Shown here: positions 34,867 through 42,824 of the stretch, piece after piece
Position numbering within the stretch: position 1 is the first letter of the stretch
Layout: every line of letters begins with the position of its first letter
Origin: Sporosarcina sp. HYO08
Lineage (GTDB): Bacteria; Bacillota; Bacilli; Bacillales_A; Planococcaceae
Assembly (NCBI RefSeq): GCF_001563475.1
Contig: NZ_LPUT01000012.1
Location: 124,001-188,000 of the forward strand
Direction: 5' to 3'
DNA length: 64,000 nucleotides
Made by a program: the position numbers and the translations under genes
The notes under the pieces: model-generated
What the model was told of the DNA's origin: nothing
Databases searched by the model: none
What the model saw: only the letters and a program-made list of their open reading frames with translations

Positions 34867-35582
34867 AGCCGCCGTTATTGAAACTGACGAATGTCAATTC
34901 CTATTACGGGAAAATTCGTGCATTGAATAATGTTAACTTGGAAATAAACGAAGGGGAAATTGTTACATTACTTGGCAGTAACGGTGCAGGAAAGAGCACA
35001 ACACTTAAAACGATATCCGGCATCATAAAACCAAAATCTGGGGAAATCGAATGGAATGGACAAAACCTCGTGAATGTTCCACCGCATAGAATTGTCGAAT
35101 CCGGCATTATTCATGTTCCGGAAGGAAGGCGGATTTTTGGTGGACTTACTATTACAGAGAATCTTGAGTTAGGAGCTTACACGTTTAGAAAGAACAAAAA
35201 GTGGATAAAAGAAGGAATTGAACGCGCGTTTGATCTATTTCCGCGATTAAAAGAACGTTCCAAACAAATTGCTGGCACGTTAAGTGGAGGCGAACAGCAA
35301 ATGCTTGCGATTAGCCGCGGTCTCATGGGTAATCCAAAGCTGCTCATGCTAGATGAACCATCGATGGGACTGGCACCGATCATCGTTCAGGAAATCATGC
35401 ATAATATCCAGGAAATCAATAAGCAAGGGACAACGATCTTATTGATTGAGCAAAATGCAAAAGCTGCACTGCGCTTAGCGAATAGGGGTTATTTAATTGA
35501 AATTGGAAATATTATTATGCATGATTCAGCCGAAGTATTGCGGGAAGATGATCGGATCATTCGAGCTTATTTAGGGGCATGA
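34863..35582 (+). CDS. livF: Branched-chain amino acid ABC ATPase LivF
   Basis: 239-aa ATPase partner of LivG. Walker A GSNGAGKST, signature LSGGEQQMLAISRGL, Walker B LLMLDEPSMGLAP and the H-loop-equivalent IEQNAKAAL are diagnostic of LivF. GTG start after AAGGAGG, overlapping livG. It ends the five-gene import operon. Confidence 0.95.
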   Translation: MKPPLLKLTNVNSYYGKIRALNNVNLEINEGEIVTLLGSNGAGKSTTLKTISGIIKPKSGEIEWNGQNLVNVPPHRIVESGIIHVPEGRRIFGGLTITENLELGAYTFRKNKKWIKEGIERAFDLFPRLKERSKQIAGTLSGGEQQMLAISRGLMGNPKLLMLDEPSMGLAPIIVQEIMHNIQEINKQGTTILLIEQNAKAALRLANRGYLIEIGNIIMHDSAEVLREDDRIIRAYLGA

Positions 35583-35634
35583 TGCACTCTTGACTTGTCC
35601 TCTAGACATGTCGCGTACAATATTTAAACTACAT

Positions 35635-35677
35635 AACCCGTAGTAAGGCTCTTTCGCCTTACTACGGGTTATTTTGG
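35635..35677. terminator. Terminator after livF
   Basis: AACCCGTAGTAAGGC pairs perfectly with GCCTTACTACGGGTT around TCTTTC, then ATTTTG. It also lies beyond the 3' end of the converging M20 gene. Confidence 0.88.
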
Positions 35678-35730
35678 GCCTTTAACTATATTTGTCAAGT
35701 CCATTAACAGCCGTAGGGGAATGCCAACAA

Positions 35731-37053
35731 CTATACTAAACTCTTCCCAAGAGTTCCTTTAACTGTAACTTCACCTTGAGACACTTTCCTTGTATTACAC
35801 CACTCATAAATAAAACGAATCATCACTTTTGTAAAATCAACCAACTGTACAATCTGTACTTTTTCATTTACCGCATGTGCATTTTGTAAATCACCGGGAC
35901 CGTAAATGACCGTTGGGATTCCTGCTTCCCCGAGCCATCCGCCGTCTGTAACAGTAGGAGAATAGTCAACAATCGCAGGAGCGTTCAATTGGGATTCGTG
36001 ACAGCGTGACAATGCTTTTACACCGGGCGATTCTGGGTTGATCTCCAGAGACGGAAAAATTTCTCCCTTGTCCTCGATCATTGATGATCCCCCCCATTCA
36101 AAAGTTGGCGGATGATCACATAACCAAGGATCACTTTCTGCAACTTTGCGTAAATGGGTTTCAATTTCCTTGGCAACTTGCTCATGTGTTTCGTCTGGAT
36201 AAAAATGAACCGTAATCCACAATCGGCATTCATCTGCGATAAAAGCGGGGTGCCTTCCGCCTTCAATAACGGCAGGGTTTATAGTAGAAGAGCCGGCTGG
36301 GAAACCGGGATAACTTTTAACAACTGCCCAATGACGTTCCAATTCTTGTAAACCTGCAATCATCTTCATCATCTTTTCAATGGCGCTTGCACCATGGAGT
36401 CCGCCGCCCGCGTGAATCATGCTTCTTCGCGTTGCATCGTGGTGAGTTGTCGGACTTTTAATCGTCACCCAACCAGTAATGACGCCACCTTGTCCTTGAA
36501 TACGAAGGTCGGATGTATCGACAACGACTGCGAAATCCGCAGTGTACCCCCGTTTGGTACATTCAAGCGTTCCGGCTTCGCCTACTTCCTCGCCAATAAC
36601 GGATTGGAAAATCAAATCACCAGAAATGTTAAGATTCGCCTCTTTTAATAATTGAATCGCAAAGAGGGAAGCGGCCAGTCCACCCTTCATATCTGCTGCA
36701 CCGCGTCCAATCAAATGCCCCTCTTGAATAATCGGCTCAAAAGGATCGGTATCCCATTGTTCGTTTTCATCGATTTCAGCGACATCAACATGTCCGTTAA
36801 TAATTAAGCTATTATGCTGTTTAGGATCTGTTCCTCTTAAAGTGCCGACGATGTTTGGATCATTTGGATACACGTCCCATTGGTCTATTGAAAAATCTAG
36901 TTTCTTTAAAAAGTTTGCGATGAAATCCTGTGCTTCTTTCGTATTTCGCGCCGGTGGACTGGGTGTTTTATATTGAATAAGCGTCATTGCAAGGTCGACT
37001 AATTCCTTTTGTCGTTCTTCTACTTGCATCAATAATTGTTCAATAGATGTCAC
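35731..37053 (-). CDS. ylmB: M20 deacylase under TPP riboswitch control, probable formylaminopyrimidine deformylase YlmB
   Basis: Zinc-dependent M20-family amidohydrolase of 440 aa. Metal ligands are in INGHVDVAE, GAADMKGG, IGEEVGEAG, VVDTSD and the C-terminal NAHAVNE. ArgE/DapE-type deacetylases share this layout. A TPP riboswitch lies directly upstream, and in Bacillales the M20 gene under such control is ylmB. Its product removes the formyl group from N-formyl-aminomethylpyrimidine, an intermediate in salvaging degraded thiamine. Family assignment is certain; the substrate follows from the riboswitch. The start is GTG 37053 after AAAGGGGG. Confidence 0.8.
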   Translation of the reverse strand: MTSIEQLLMQVEERQKELVDLAMTLIQYKTPSPPARNTKEAQDFIANFLKKLDFSIDQWDVYPNDPNIVGTLRGTDPKQHNSLIINGHVDVAEIDENEQWDTDPFEPIIQEGHLIGRGAADMKGGLAASLFAIQLLKEANLNISGDLIFQSVIGEEVGEAGTLECTKRGYTADFAVVVDTSDLRIQGQGGVITGWVTIKSPTTHHDATRRSMIHAGGGLHGASAIEKMMKMIAGLQELERHWAVVKSYPGFPAGSSTINPAVIEGGRHPAFIADECRLWITVHFYPDETHEQVAKEIETHLRKVAESDPWLCDHPPTFEWGGSSMIEDKGEIFPSLEINPESPGVKALSRCHESQLNAPAIVDYSPTVTDGGWLGEAGIPTVIYGPGDLQNAHAVNEKVQIVQLVDFTKVMIRFIYEWCNTRKVSQGEVTVKGTLGKSLV

Positions 37054-37074
37054 AAAAATAGCCCCCTTTTAAGT

Positions 37075-37110
37075 AAATAAAAAACCACTTCACACAAACG
37101 GGAAGTGGTT
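37075..37110 (-). terminator. Expression-platform terminator of the TPP riboswitch
   Basis: On the minus strand AACCACTTC pairs with GAAGTGGTT followed by TTTTTATTT. CACTTCCC in this hairpin can also pair with GGGAAGTG at the 3' end of the aptamer (37143-37150), giving the alternative antiterminator when TPP is absent. Confidence 0.88.
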
Positions 37111-37142
37111 AAATACATGTTAAATTGCCTAGGCAAACATCA

Positions 37143-37224
37143 TCACTTCCCTACGCTAGTATTACCTAGGTCAGGTTATTAGGGTTGAGAATAGATTCTC
37201 TCTCAGCTTGGAAGCACCCCTAGC
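37143..37224 (-). promoter_or_regulatory. TPP riboswitch (THI element) aptamer
   Basis: On the minus strand the conserved blocks occur in the right order: AGGGGTGC, CTGAGA (37205-37200), ACCCT, AACCTGA (37176-37170), GGTAAT, and GCGTAGGGAAG. These are the hallmark sequences of the TPP aptamer. The terminator and then the M20 gene follow, so thiamine pyrophosphate should switch the gene off. The rest of the 382-bp gap (37225-37435) shows only A+T-rich sequence that must hold the promoters of this unit and of the TetR gene. Confidence 0.96.
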
Positions 37225-37435
37225 GTAAATTGTTAATTTAAATGAATCTATTTCAACCTTCGCATAGAAAGACGTTTGAGTCAATATTCAAATAAATGAG
37301 ATTACCTATATGTTAGCCATAGTTAATATTTTTTCATTCTAAACTTGCCAAAATCCAAAATGGGATTTATAATGACTGAGTGACCAGAAATGATTTTTAG
37401 TCATACGGAAAATTGATTAAGAGCGAGGTGTAGAA

Positions 37436-38005
37436 TTGGATCGCAGACAAGAAATTTTAGAAGCAGCGGCAAAATCGTTTTCTCTTTTCGGCTACAAAGC
37501 AACGACGATGGATCAAGTCGCCAAAATTGCGAATGTCGGTAAAGGAACGATTTATACGTTTTTTGCTAATAAAGAAGAACTGTTTCATGCCATTGTACTA
37601 AAGATGATTGAAGAAATGCGTGCGGCGGCGGATGCAGCTTTCGTAGAAGGCGCGTCATTTCAACAAAACGCGCATGCCAGGCTCATGCAAATGCTCAAAT
37701 TCCGTGAAACGCATCAATTATATGCAAAGCTGATCGACGAAGAAAAAGCATTGCGAACACCTGCAGTAAGCGAGGTGCTCCAAACGATAGAAAAAGAGGC
37801 GGTCTCTTACATTCAGGAAAAGATTGAAAAGGCGATCGCTAAAGGGGAATTGAAGCCCTGTGACGCGGAGCTTGTTGCTTATCTATTATTTAAGTCATAT
37901 CTTGCACTTGTCGTAGATTGGGGAAAAAATCACGGAACAGAACTTGACGAAGAACGAATTGTGGCTTTAATCAGTGATACGATTTTTAAAAGTCTTGTAA
38001 TATGA
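37436..38005 (+). CDS. TetR-family regulator next to yhgE (YhgD-like)
   Basis: 189 aa with a clear N-terminal helix-turn-helix (ILEAAAKSFSLFGYKATTMDQVAKIANVGKGTIYTFFANKEELF). TTG start behind GAGGTG. It lies 68 bases upstream of a yhgE-type gene, the same order as B. subtilis yhgD-yhgE, and probably represses that membrane protein. The ligand is unknown. Confidence 0.88.
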   Translation: MDRRQEILEAAAKSFSLFGYKATTMDQVAKIANVGKGTIYTFFANKEELFHAIVLKMIEEMRAAADAAFVEGASFQQNAHARLMQMLKFRETHQLYAKLIDEEKALRTPAVSEVLQTIEKEAVSYIQEKIEKAIAKGELKPCDAELVAYLLFKSYLALVVDWGKNHGTELDEERIVALISDTIFKSLVI

Positions 38006-38073
38006 GACTCTTTTTTTACACAAAAGTGACCGATTGAAAGAAATGGTCAACCAGTTCTAGGAGGAGTGAAAGA

Positions 38074-40275
38074 ATGAAAAAAACAATGACAGGGGCGGAA
38101 TGGAAACAACTATTTCGATCCAGAAAACTGATGGTTCCCATGATCGCCATCCTATTTATCCCGGTGTTGTACGCGGGAATGTTTTTATGGGCTTTTTGGG
38201 ATCCATACGCGAATATGAAAGACTTGCCAGTGGCAATTGTGAATTTGGATAAAGGGGCAGAAATGGAAGGGGAGCAGCTTGCGCTCGGAAAAGACTTGAC
38301 TGATAAATTAATGGACAGTAAGCAGTTCGATTTTAAAGAAGTCACCAAATCAAAAGCAGAAAAAGGTCTAGCCAAACAAGACTATTATGTCGTCATCGAA
38401 ATTCCGGAAAACTTTTCGGAACACGCAACAACGTTATTAGATCCTGACCCGCAAAAGTTGATGATCGTTTATAAACCAAACGAAGGATTCAACTTCTTAT
38501 CAGCACAAATTGGTGAAACGGCGATGGACCGCATCCGTGCAGAAGTAAATGAACAAGTTACCTCTACGTATGCCGAGAAACTTTTTGACTCCATCGTGAA
38601 AATGGGAGATGGCTTCGGTGAAGCTGCGGACGGTGCTGGCAAATTGCATAATGGCGCTGTTCAATTAGCAGGCGGAGCAAATGAGCTGAAAGGTTATTTA
38701 GAAACGTTAGCAAGCAGCACAATTACGCTTGCAGATGGCTCGCAGAAGTTAGCGCAAGGGGCAAGTGAAGCAGGGAATGGCGCAAGCAAATTAAATAAAG
38801 GATTGGATACACTTGCTACAGGTTCAAAAGAACTTGTTGCAGGCGCCCAAAAAGCGTCGGACGGTGCTGCTAGCCTACAAGAAGGAATTGTTAGCTATAC
38901 AGAAGGCGTTGGCCAGTTAACGGCAAGCTATGGACAAATTGCACAAAAAGAAAAAGAATTGAATATGGCGATGAGCACGTTGAATGACAAGTCGAAACAA
39001 CTCAATGGGGCTGCGGGGCAATTAGCGGGAGCCGCCGGAAATATTGCACAAGGGATCGACGGTTTATCCACACAGCTAGAAGCAGTCATGGCAGGTCTGC
39101 CTGAGGAACAGCAAACTGCCCTTCGAACGACACTTGCGCAATTAAAACAAGGAAGCGCTGGGTTAGCAGGCGGCATGCAAGAATTAGCCGCGGGTACTGC
39201 GTCGCTTGCGAATGGAACCGCAGGGCTAAATGATGCATCTGGCGGACTTGCGACTGCACATGGGCAAGTATTGGCCGGCTTGGAAAAATTAAATGGTTCT
39301 TCCGCAGAATTGAAAAATGGCGCGAATGCACTCGCGGCAGGCAACGCCACGTTATCTTCAAGTCTTGTACAATTTTCCGAAGGCGTCCAATCCGCCCAAA
39401 AAGGTTCGGCAGATTTGGCTTCAGGGCTCGCGGCTTTAACGGAAGGGACAGGATCTATGAAGGCGGGAACATCTACCCTTGCTTCAAAATCTAAAGAACT
39501 GGCATCCGGTTCTGCCTCATTGGTGAATGGCATAGCTGAACTTGACAAAGGCACAGTAACTTTACAAGAAAAATTAGCCGAAGCGAATAAAGCCGCAAGC
39601 GAAGTGCATCCATCCAGCAAGACGTACGAGATGATGGCCGCTCCGGTCAATGTGGATCAGGAAGGCATTAACCACGTGCCAAACTACGGAACAGGCTTTG
39701 CACCATACTTTTTGTCACTTGGCCTATTTGTGGGCGCTTTACTGCTTTCCATCGTTTTCCCGCTGGTCGAGCCCGCGGTAAAACCAACAGGCGCATTCAG
39801 ATGGTTCTTTAGTAAAGTTTCTGTATTGGCGACCGTAGGCCTATTGCAAGCACTCATCGCGGTTGGCATTGTGAAATATGGATTAGGGATGGAAGTGGTG
39901 AATACACCGCTGTTTATCTTAACAGCCATCATTACGAGCTATACATTTATTGCCCTTGTGCAAATGCTCGTTTCTCTATTTAGCGATGCGGGACGTTTTG
40001 TCGCCATTCTCGTCCTTATTTTGCAGTTAACGACAAGTGCAGGGACATTCCCGCTCGAATTAATCCCAGCACCGCTACAAATTTTCAATAAGTTTTTACC
40101 GATGACGTATTCTGTTCAAGCATTTAAAGTGTCTATTTCCACAGGCGACTTTTCATTCCTGTGGATGAATAACGGCGTGCTCATTGGATTTATGGTTGCC
40201 TGCCTTATGATGACAGTTGGCTACTTTGCATTGATGTTCAAAAAAAGATATTCAAGAGAAGAAGTAGTAGCTTAA
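38074..40275 (+). CDS. yhgE: YhgE/Pip-type ABC-2-like membrane protein
   Basis: 733 aa. One N-terminal membrane helix (about 20-42) leads to a long extracytoplasmic region, with five to six helices at the C-terminus (about 550-715). This is the YhgE/Pip layout (phage infection protein relatives; ABC-2 permease superfamily). Residues about 185-510 are a long run of near-periodic helical segments built on LA-x-G-x-x-x-L-x-x-G (for example LAGGANEL, LAQGASEAGNG, LASGLAALTEG). This is expected for an extended rod or coiled coil outside the cell. Transport function is unproven. The ATG follows AGGAGGAG. Confidence 0.88.
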   Translation: MKKTMTGAEWKQLFRSRKLMVPMIAILFIPVLYAGMFLWAFWDPYANMKDLPVAIVNLDKGAEMEGEQLALGKDLTDKLMDSKQFDFKEVTKSKAEKGLAKQDYYVVIEIPENFSEHATTLLDPDPQKLMIVYKPNEGFNFLSAQIGETAMDRIRAEVNEQVTSTYAEKLFDSIVKMGDGFGEAADGAGKLHNGAVQLAGGANELKGYLETLASSTITLADGSQKLAQGASEAGNGASKLNKGLDTLATGSKELVAGAQKASDGAASLQEGIVSYTEGVGQLTASYGQIAQKEKELNMAMSTLNDKSKQLNGAAGQLAGAAGNIAQGIDGLSTQLEAVMAGLPEEQQTALRTTLAQLKQGSAGLAGGMQELAAGTASLANGTAGLNDASGGLATAHGQVLAGLEKLNGSSAELKNGANALAAGNATLSSSLVQFSEGVQSAQKGSADLASGLAALTEGTGSMKAGTSTLASKSKELASGSASLVNGIAELDKGTVTLQEKLAEANKAASEVHPSSKTYEMMAAPVNVDQEGINHVPNYGTGFAPYFLSLGLFVGALLLSIVFPLVEPAVKPTGAFRWFFSKVSVLATVGLLQALIAVGIVKYGLGMEVVNTPLFILTAIITSYTFIALVQMLVSLFSDAGRFVAILVLILQLTTSAGTFPLELIPAPLQIFNKFLPMTYSVQAFKVSISTGDFSFLWMNNGVLIGFMVACLMMTVGYFALMFKKRYSREEVVA

Positions 40276-40277
40276 TG

Positions 40278-40323
40278 AAAAAAATCCTCCTAATGCGATT
40301 GTTCACATTAGGAGGATTTTTTT
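40278..40323. terminator. Bidirectional terminator between yhgE and the SDR gene
   Basis: AAATCCTCCTAATG and CATTAGGAGGATTT pair almost perfectly around GATTGTT-type loop bases, flanked by A7 and T7. It ends at the stop codon of the minus-strand SDR gene. Confidence 0.93.
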
Positions 40324-41203
40324 AGGAGCCTACAAAATCACCGCCGTCAACATGGATTGTTTGACCCGTCATATAACTGGAATCGTTTGAGGCCAAAAAT
40401 ACATAGGCAGGTGCATTTTCTGCCGGTTGACCGCGGCGCTGAACCGGTGTATCAGCGCCATGTTGTTCGACTTTCTTTGCATCAAAAGTAGCGGGGATGA
40501 GCGGCGTCCAAATAGGGCCTGGCGCCACCGCATTGACACGAATCCCTTGTGTTGCCAAGTTCAATGCAAGTGACCGAGTAAAAGATGTAATGGCGCCTTT
40601 TGTCGCCGAATAATCGATTAAATCTTTTGATCCATTGTAGGCGGTAACAGACGATGTATTAATAATTGTATCGCCTTTTTTCATATGTTTTAGCGCAGCC
40701 TTTGATAGATAAAATAACCCAAAGAAGTTAGTGTCGAATGTTTCACGAAGCTGATCGCCTGAAATCGCTGAAATATCTTTCTGCGGAAACTGTTTACCTG
40801 CGTTGTTGACCAAGATATTTAAACTGCCAAACGATTGAACGACATCGCTGATTAACTGCTCGCATTGCTCTTCTTCACTAATATCCGTACGTATTTTTAA
40901 TGCCTTCCCACCGTACTGTTCAATAAGCTTTACTGTCTCATCGGCATCCATATCTTCTCGTTCATCCAAGTAAGCGATGGCGACGTTCGCGCCTTCTTTC
41001 GCAAACGCGACGGCAACGGCTCTGCCAATGCCGCTGTCTCCACCTGTGATTAAAGCATTTTTGCCTTTTAACTTACCCGAGCCTTTATAATTTTCATCAT
41101 CATAAATTGGCGCAGGTTTCATTTCGGCTTCTATACCAGGCTGTTTATTTTGCGTTTGAGCGGGAATGTTTTGATCTAGCTCTTGATAGTGATCTTTTGT
41201 CAT
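40322..41203 (-). CDS. Short-chain dehydrogenase/reductase, general-stress type
   Basis: SDR of 293 aa with an N-terminal extension of about 45 residues before the Rossmann motif (TGGDSGIGRAVA). NNAG and the catalytic Ser-Tyr-Lys (NTSSVTAYNGS, DYSATKGA) are intact. The extension with PAPIYDDENYKGSGKL is typical of the YhdF/YghA/GSP39-like group found in the general stress regulon. Substrate unknown, NAD(P)-dependent. ATG 41203 follows AAAGGAGGGAG. A sigma-B-type promoter lies 26 bases upstream. Confidence 0.9.
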   Translation of the reverse strand: MTKDHYQELDQNIPAQTQNKQPGIEAEMKPAPIYDDENYKGSGKLKGKNALITGGDSGIGRAVAVAFAKEGANVAIAYLDEREDMDADETVKLIEQYGGKALKIRTDISEEEQCEQLISDVVQSFGSLNILVNNAGKQFPQKDISAISGDQLRETFDTNFFGLFYLSKAALKHMKKGDTIINTSSVTAYNGSKDLIDYSATKGAITSFTRSLALNLATQGIRVNAVAPGPIWTPLIPATFDAKKVEQHGADTPVQRRGQPAENAPAYVFLASNDSSYMTGQTIHVDGGDFVGS

Positions 41204-41228
41204 TATACTCCCTCCTTTGTAGGGAGTC

Positions 41229-41254
41229 ATTCCCTATCAAAAGAGGAGTTAAAC
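41229..41254 (-). promoter_or_regulatory. Sigma-B-type promoter of the SDR gene
   Basis: On the minus strand GTTTAA, 14 bases, then GGGAAT. This matches the Bacillus general-stress sigma-B consensus (GTTTAA, 12-15 bases, GGG-A/T-A-A/T) in element and spacing, and it stands directly in front of a gene type known from that regulon. Confidence 0.72.
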
Positions 41255-41273
41255 AAGGAGTCGAAAATGTCGA

Positions 41274-41295
41274 ACGCCCCTTTTGAAAGGGGCGT
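41274..41295. terminator. G+C-rich hairpin after the fatty acid transporter gene
   Basis: ACGCCCCTTT and AAAGGGGCGT form a compact hairpin 28 bases beyond the stop codon of the minus-strand transporter. No clear T tract; probable terminator or 3' protector. Confidence 0.55.
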
Positions 41296-41322
41296 GGAAA
41301 ATTGTCATAATTGTAATCTCTT

Positions 41323-42638
41323 TTAGAAGAAAAACAACCCAACACTAATAATAACTCCGCTCAACAATAGAACAAATAAACAATATCCCATAATATCCTT
41401 CGCCCGGAGTCCCGCAATCGCAAGCGCCGGCAAAGCCCAGAACGGCTGAATCATATTGGTCCACGCATCGCCCCAAGCGATTGCCATCGCAGTCTTGGAT
41501 AAGCTCACACCAAGCGATTGCGCGGATTCCAGCATAATTGGTCCTTGTACAGCCCATTGACCGCCACCCGATGGAACGAAGAAATTAACGAGGCCGGCAG
41601 CGAAAAACGTAAAGAGTGGGAACGTCGATGCCGTCGAAATATTGGCGAACCATTCGGACATGATACCTGCCAGTCCCGATGCCACCATCATGCCCATGAT
41701 GCCTGCGTAAAATGGAAATTGGAAAATAACGCCGCCCGCTGTTTTAACCGCTGTTGCGATCGCCGCAAGAAATTGTTTCGGCGTCCCATGAAAAATGATC
41801 CCCAGGATAAAGAAGATGAAATTGACGATATTTAAGTTCAAATCAAAGCCTTTTGTAAAGAAATGGTTGAACAAGTAAATAAGTCCAAGTAAACCGATCA
41901 GCATGGAAAGGAGCACACTATTTTCGAGTCGGTCCGCCGGCGTTAATACACCTTGTTTTCCGTAGCCTTGACTTCTTCTTCTAACAACTTCGGGTCAATG
42001 ATAAATGTGTCTTCTCGTTTTGGCATCATGAAACGATTCAAAAGAGGCACTGTAATCAAAAGCGCAATGACAATAATTAAGTTATAAGTTGAAAAAATCG
42101 TTTCTGACGTAGGGACGACGCCCATGACGTCTGCAAATGGATGATCCGCCGTCGCAATTGAGAGTGGAATAGAACCCGAAAGTCCACCGTGAAAAACGAT
42201 AAAGCCGGAGTACGCACTGGCTATTAATAGCCGGTAATCTACCGTTGTTACTTTACGCGCAATTTCTTTTGCAAAGAGAGCTCCGATGACAAGACCAAAT
42301 CCCCAGTTAATCCAGCACGCAATTAATGAGACAAATGTAACGAGTAAAATGGCAGAGCCAGGTGATTTGGCTAAGCCAGCGAGAGTACTGAGGAGTCTTT
42401 TGAAGACCGGACTAATGGCAAGTACATATCCAGCGACAAGGATGATGACCATTTGCATCGTAAACGCTAAAAGACCCCAAAAACCATCTCCCCAATGCAC
42501 AACCATATCCAGAGGGCTGGAATCGGTTAGCAGCACGCCAAGTGAAAATACAAGCAGCGTTAATATAGCAACGAATACATATGGATCGGGCAAATAGCGT
42601 TCCATCAGTGTATTTGACCATCTTGTTAACGTTTTCAT
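41323..42638 (-). pseudogene. Short-chain fatty acid transporter (AtoE family), interrupted by a one-base frameshift
   Basis: AtoE-family permease for short-chain fatty acids. The N-terminal half reads from ATG 42638 (ARG-free start MKTLTRWSNTLMERYLPDPYVF, with INWGFGLVIGALFAKEI and HGGLSGSIPL). It stops early at 41943-41945 with NKVY. The C-terminal half (TPADRLENS, LNLNIVNFIFF, FFVPSGGGQWAVQGP) continues in another frame. Adding one A to a run of four (plus-strand T4 at 41956-41959) would fuse them into one 438-aa protein that reads TEKQGVLTPADRLENS, the expected family text. Either true inactivation or a homopolymer read error. Confidence 0.87.
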
Positions 42639-42824
42639 GGATTGAATCTCCTTCTTTTTAAAATGTTAAAATCTCATATTTCCCCATTCTATTCATTCTC
42701 CCGTTAGGTTTCAAGTCTATCAGCTATAAAAATGAGTTTGAAAGTATTTTATCAAATTGTGAAACGAAAACGAAAGGTAATAGTCTAATCCAATAACAAG
42801 GAGAGATGGAAAGGATTGGTGAAT

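Noticed and set aside
35591..35622. TTGACT...TACAAT as a promoter after livF
   Set aside because: The spacer is 20 bases and it would drive transcription directly into a terminator with no gene behind.
38928..39650. 240-codon open frame on the minus strand inside yhgE
   Set aside because: It mirrors the repetitive Ala/Gly/Leu-rich rod of yhgE, has no ribosome site and has a low-complexity product; antisense shadow.
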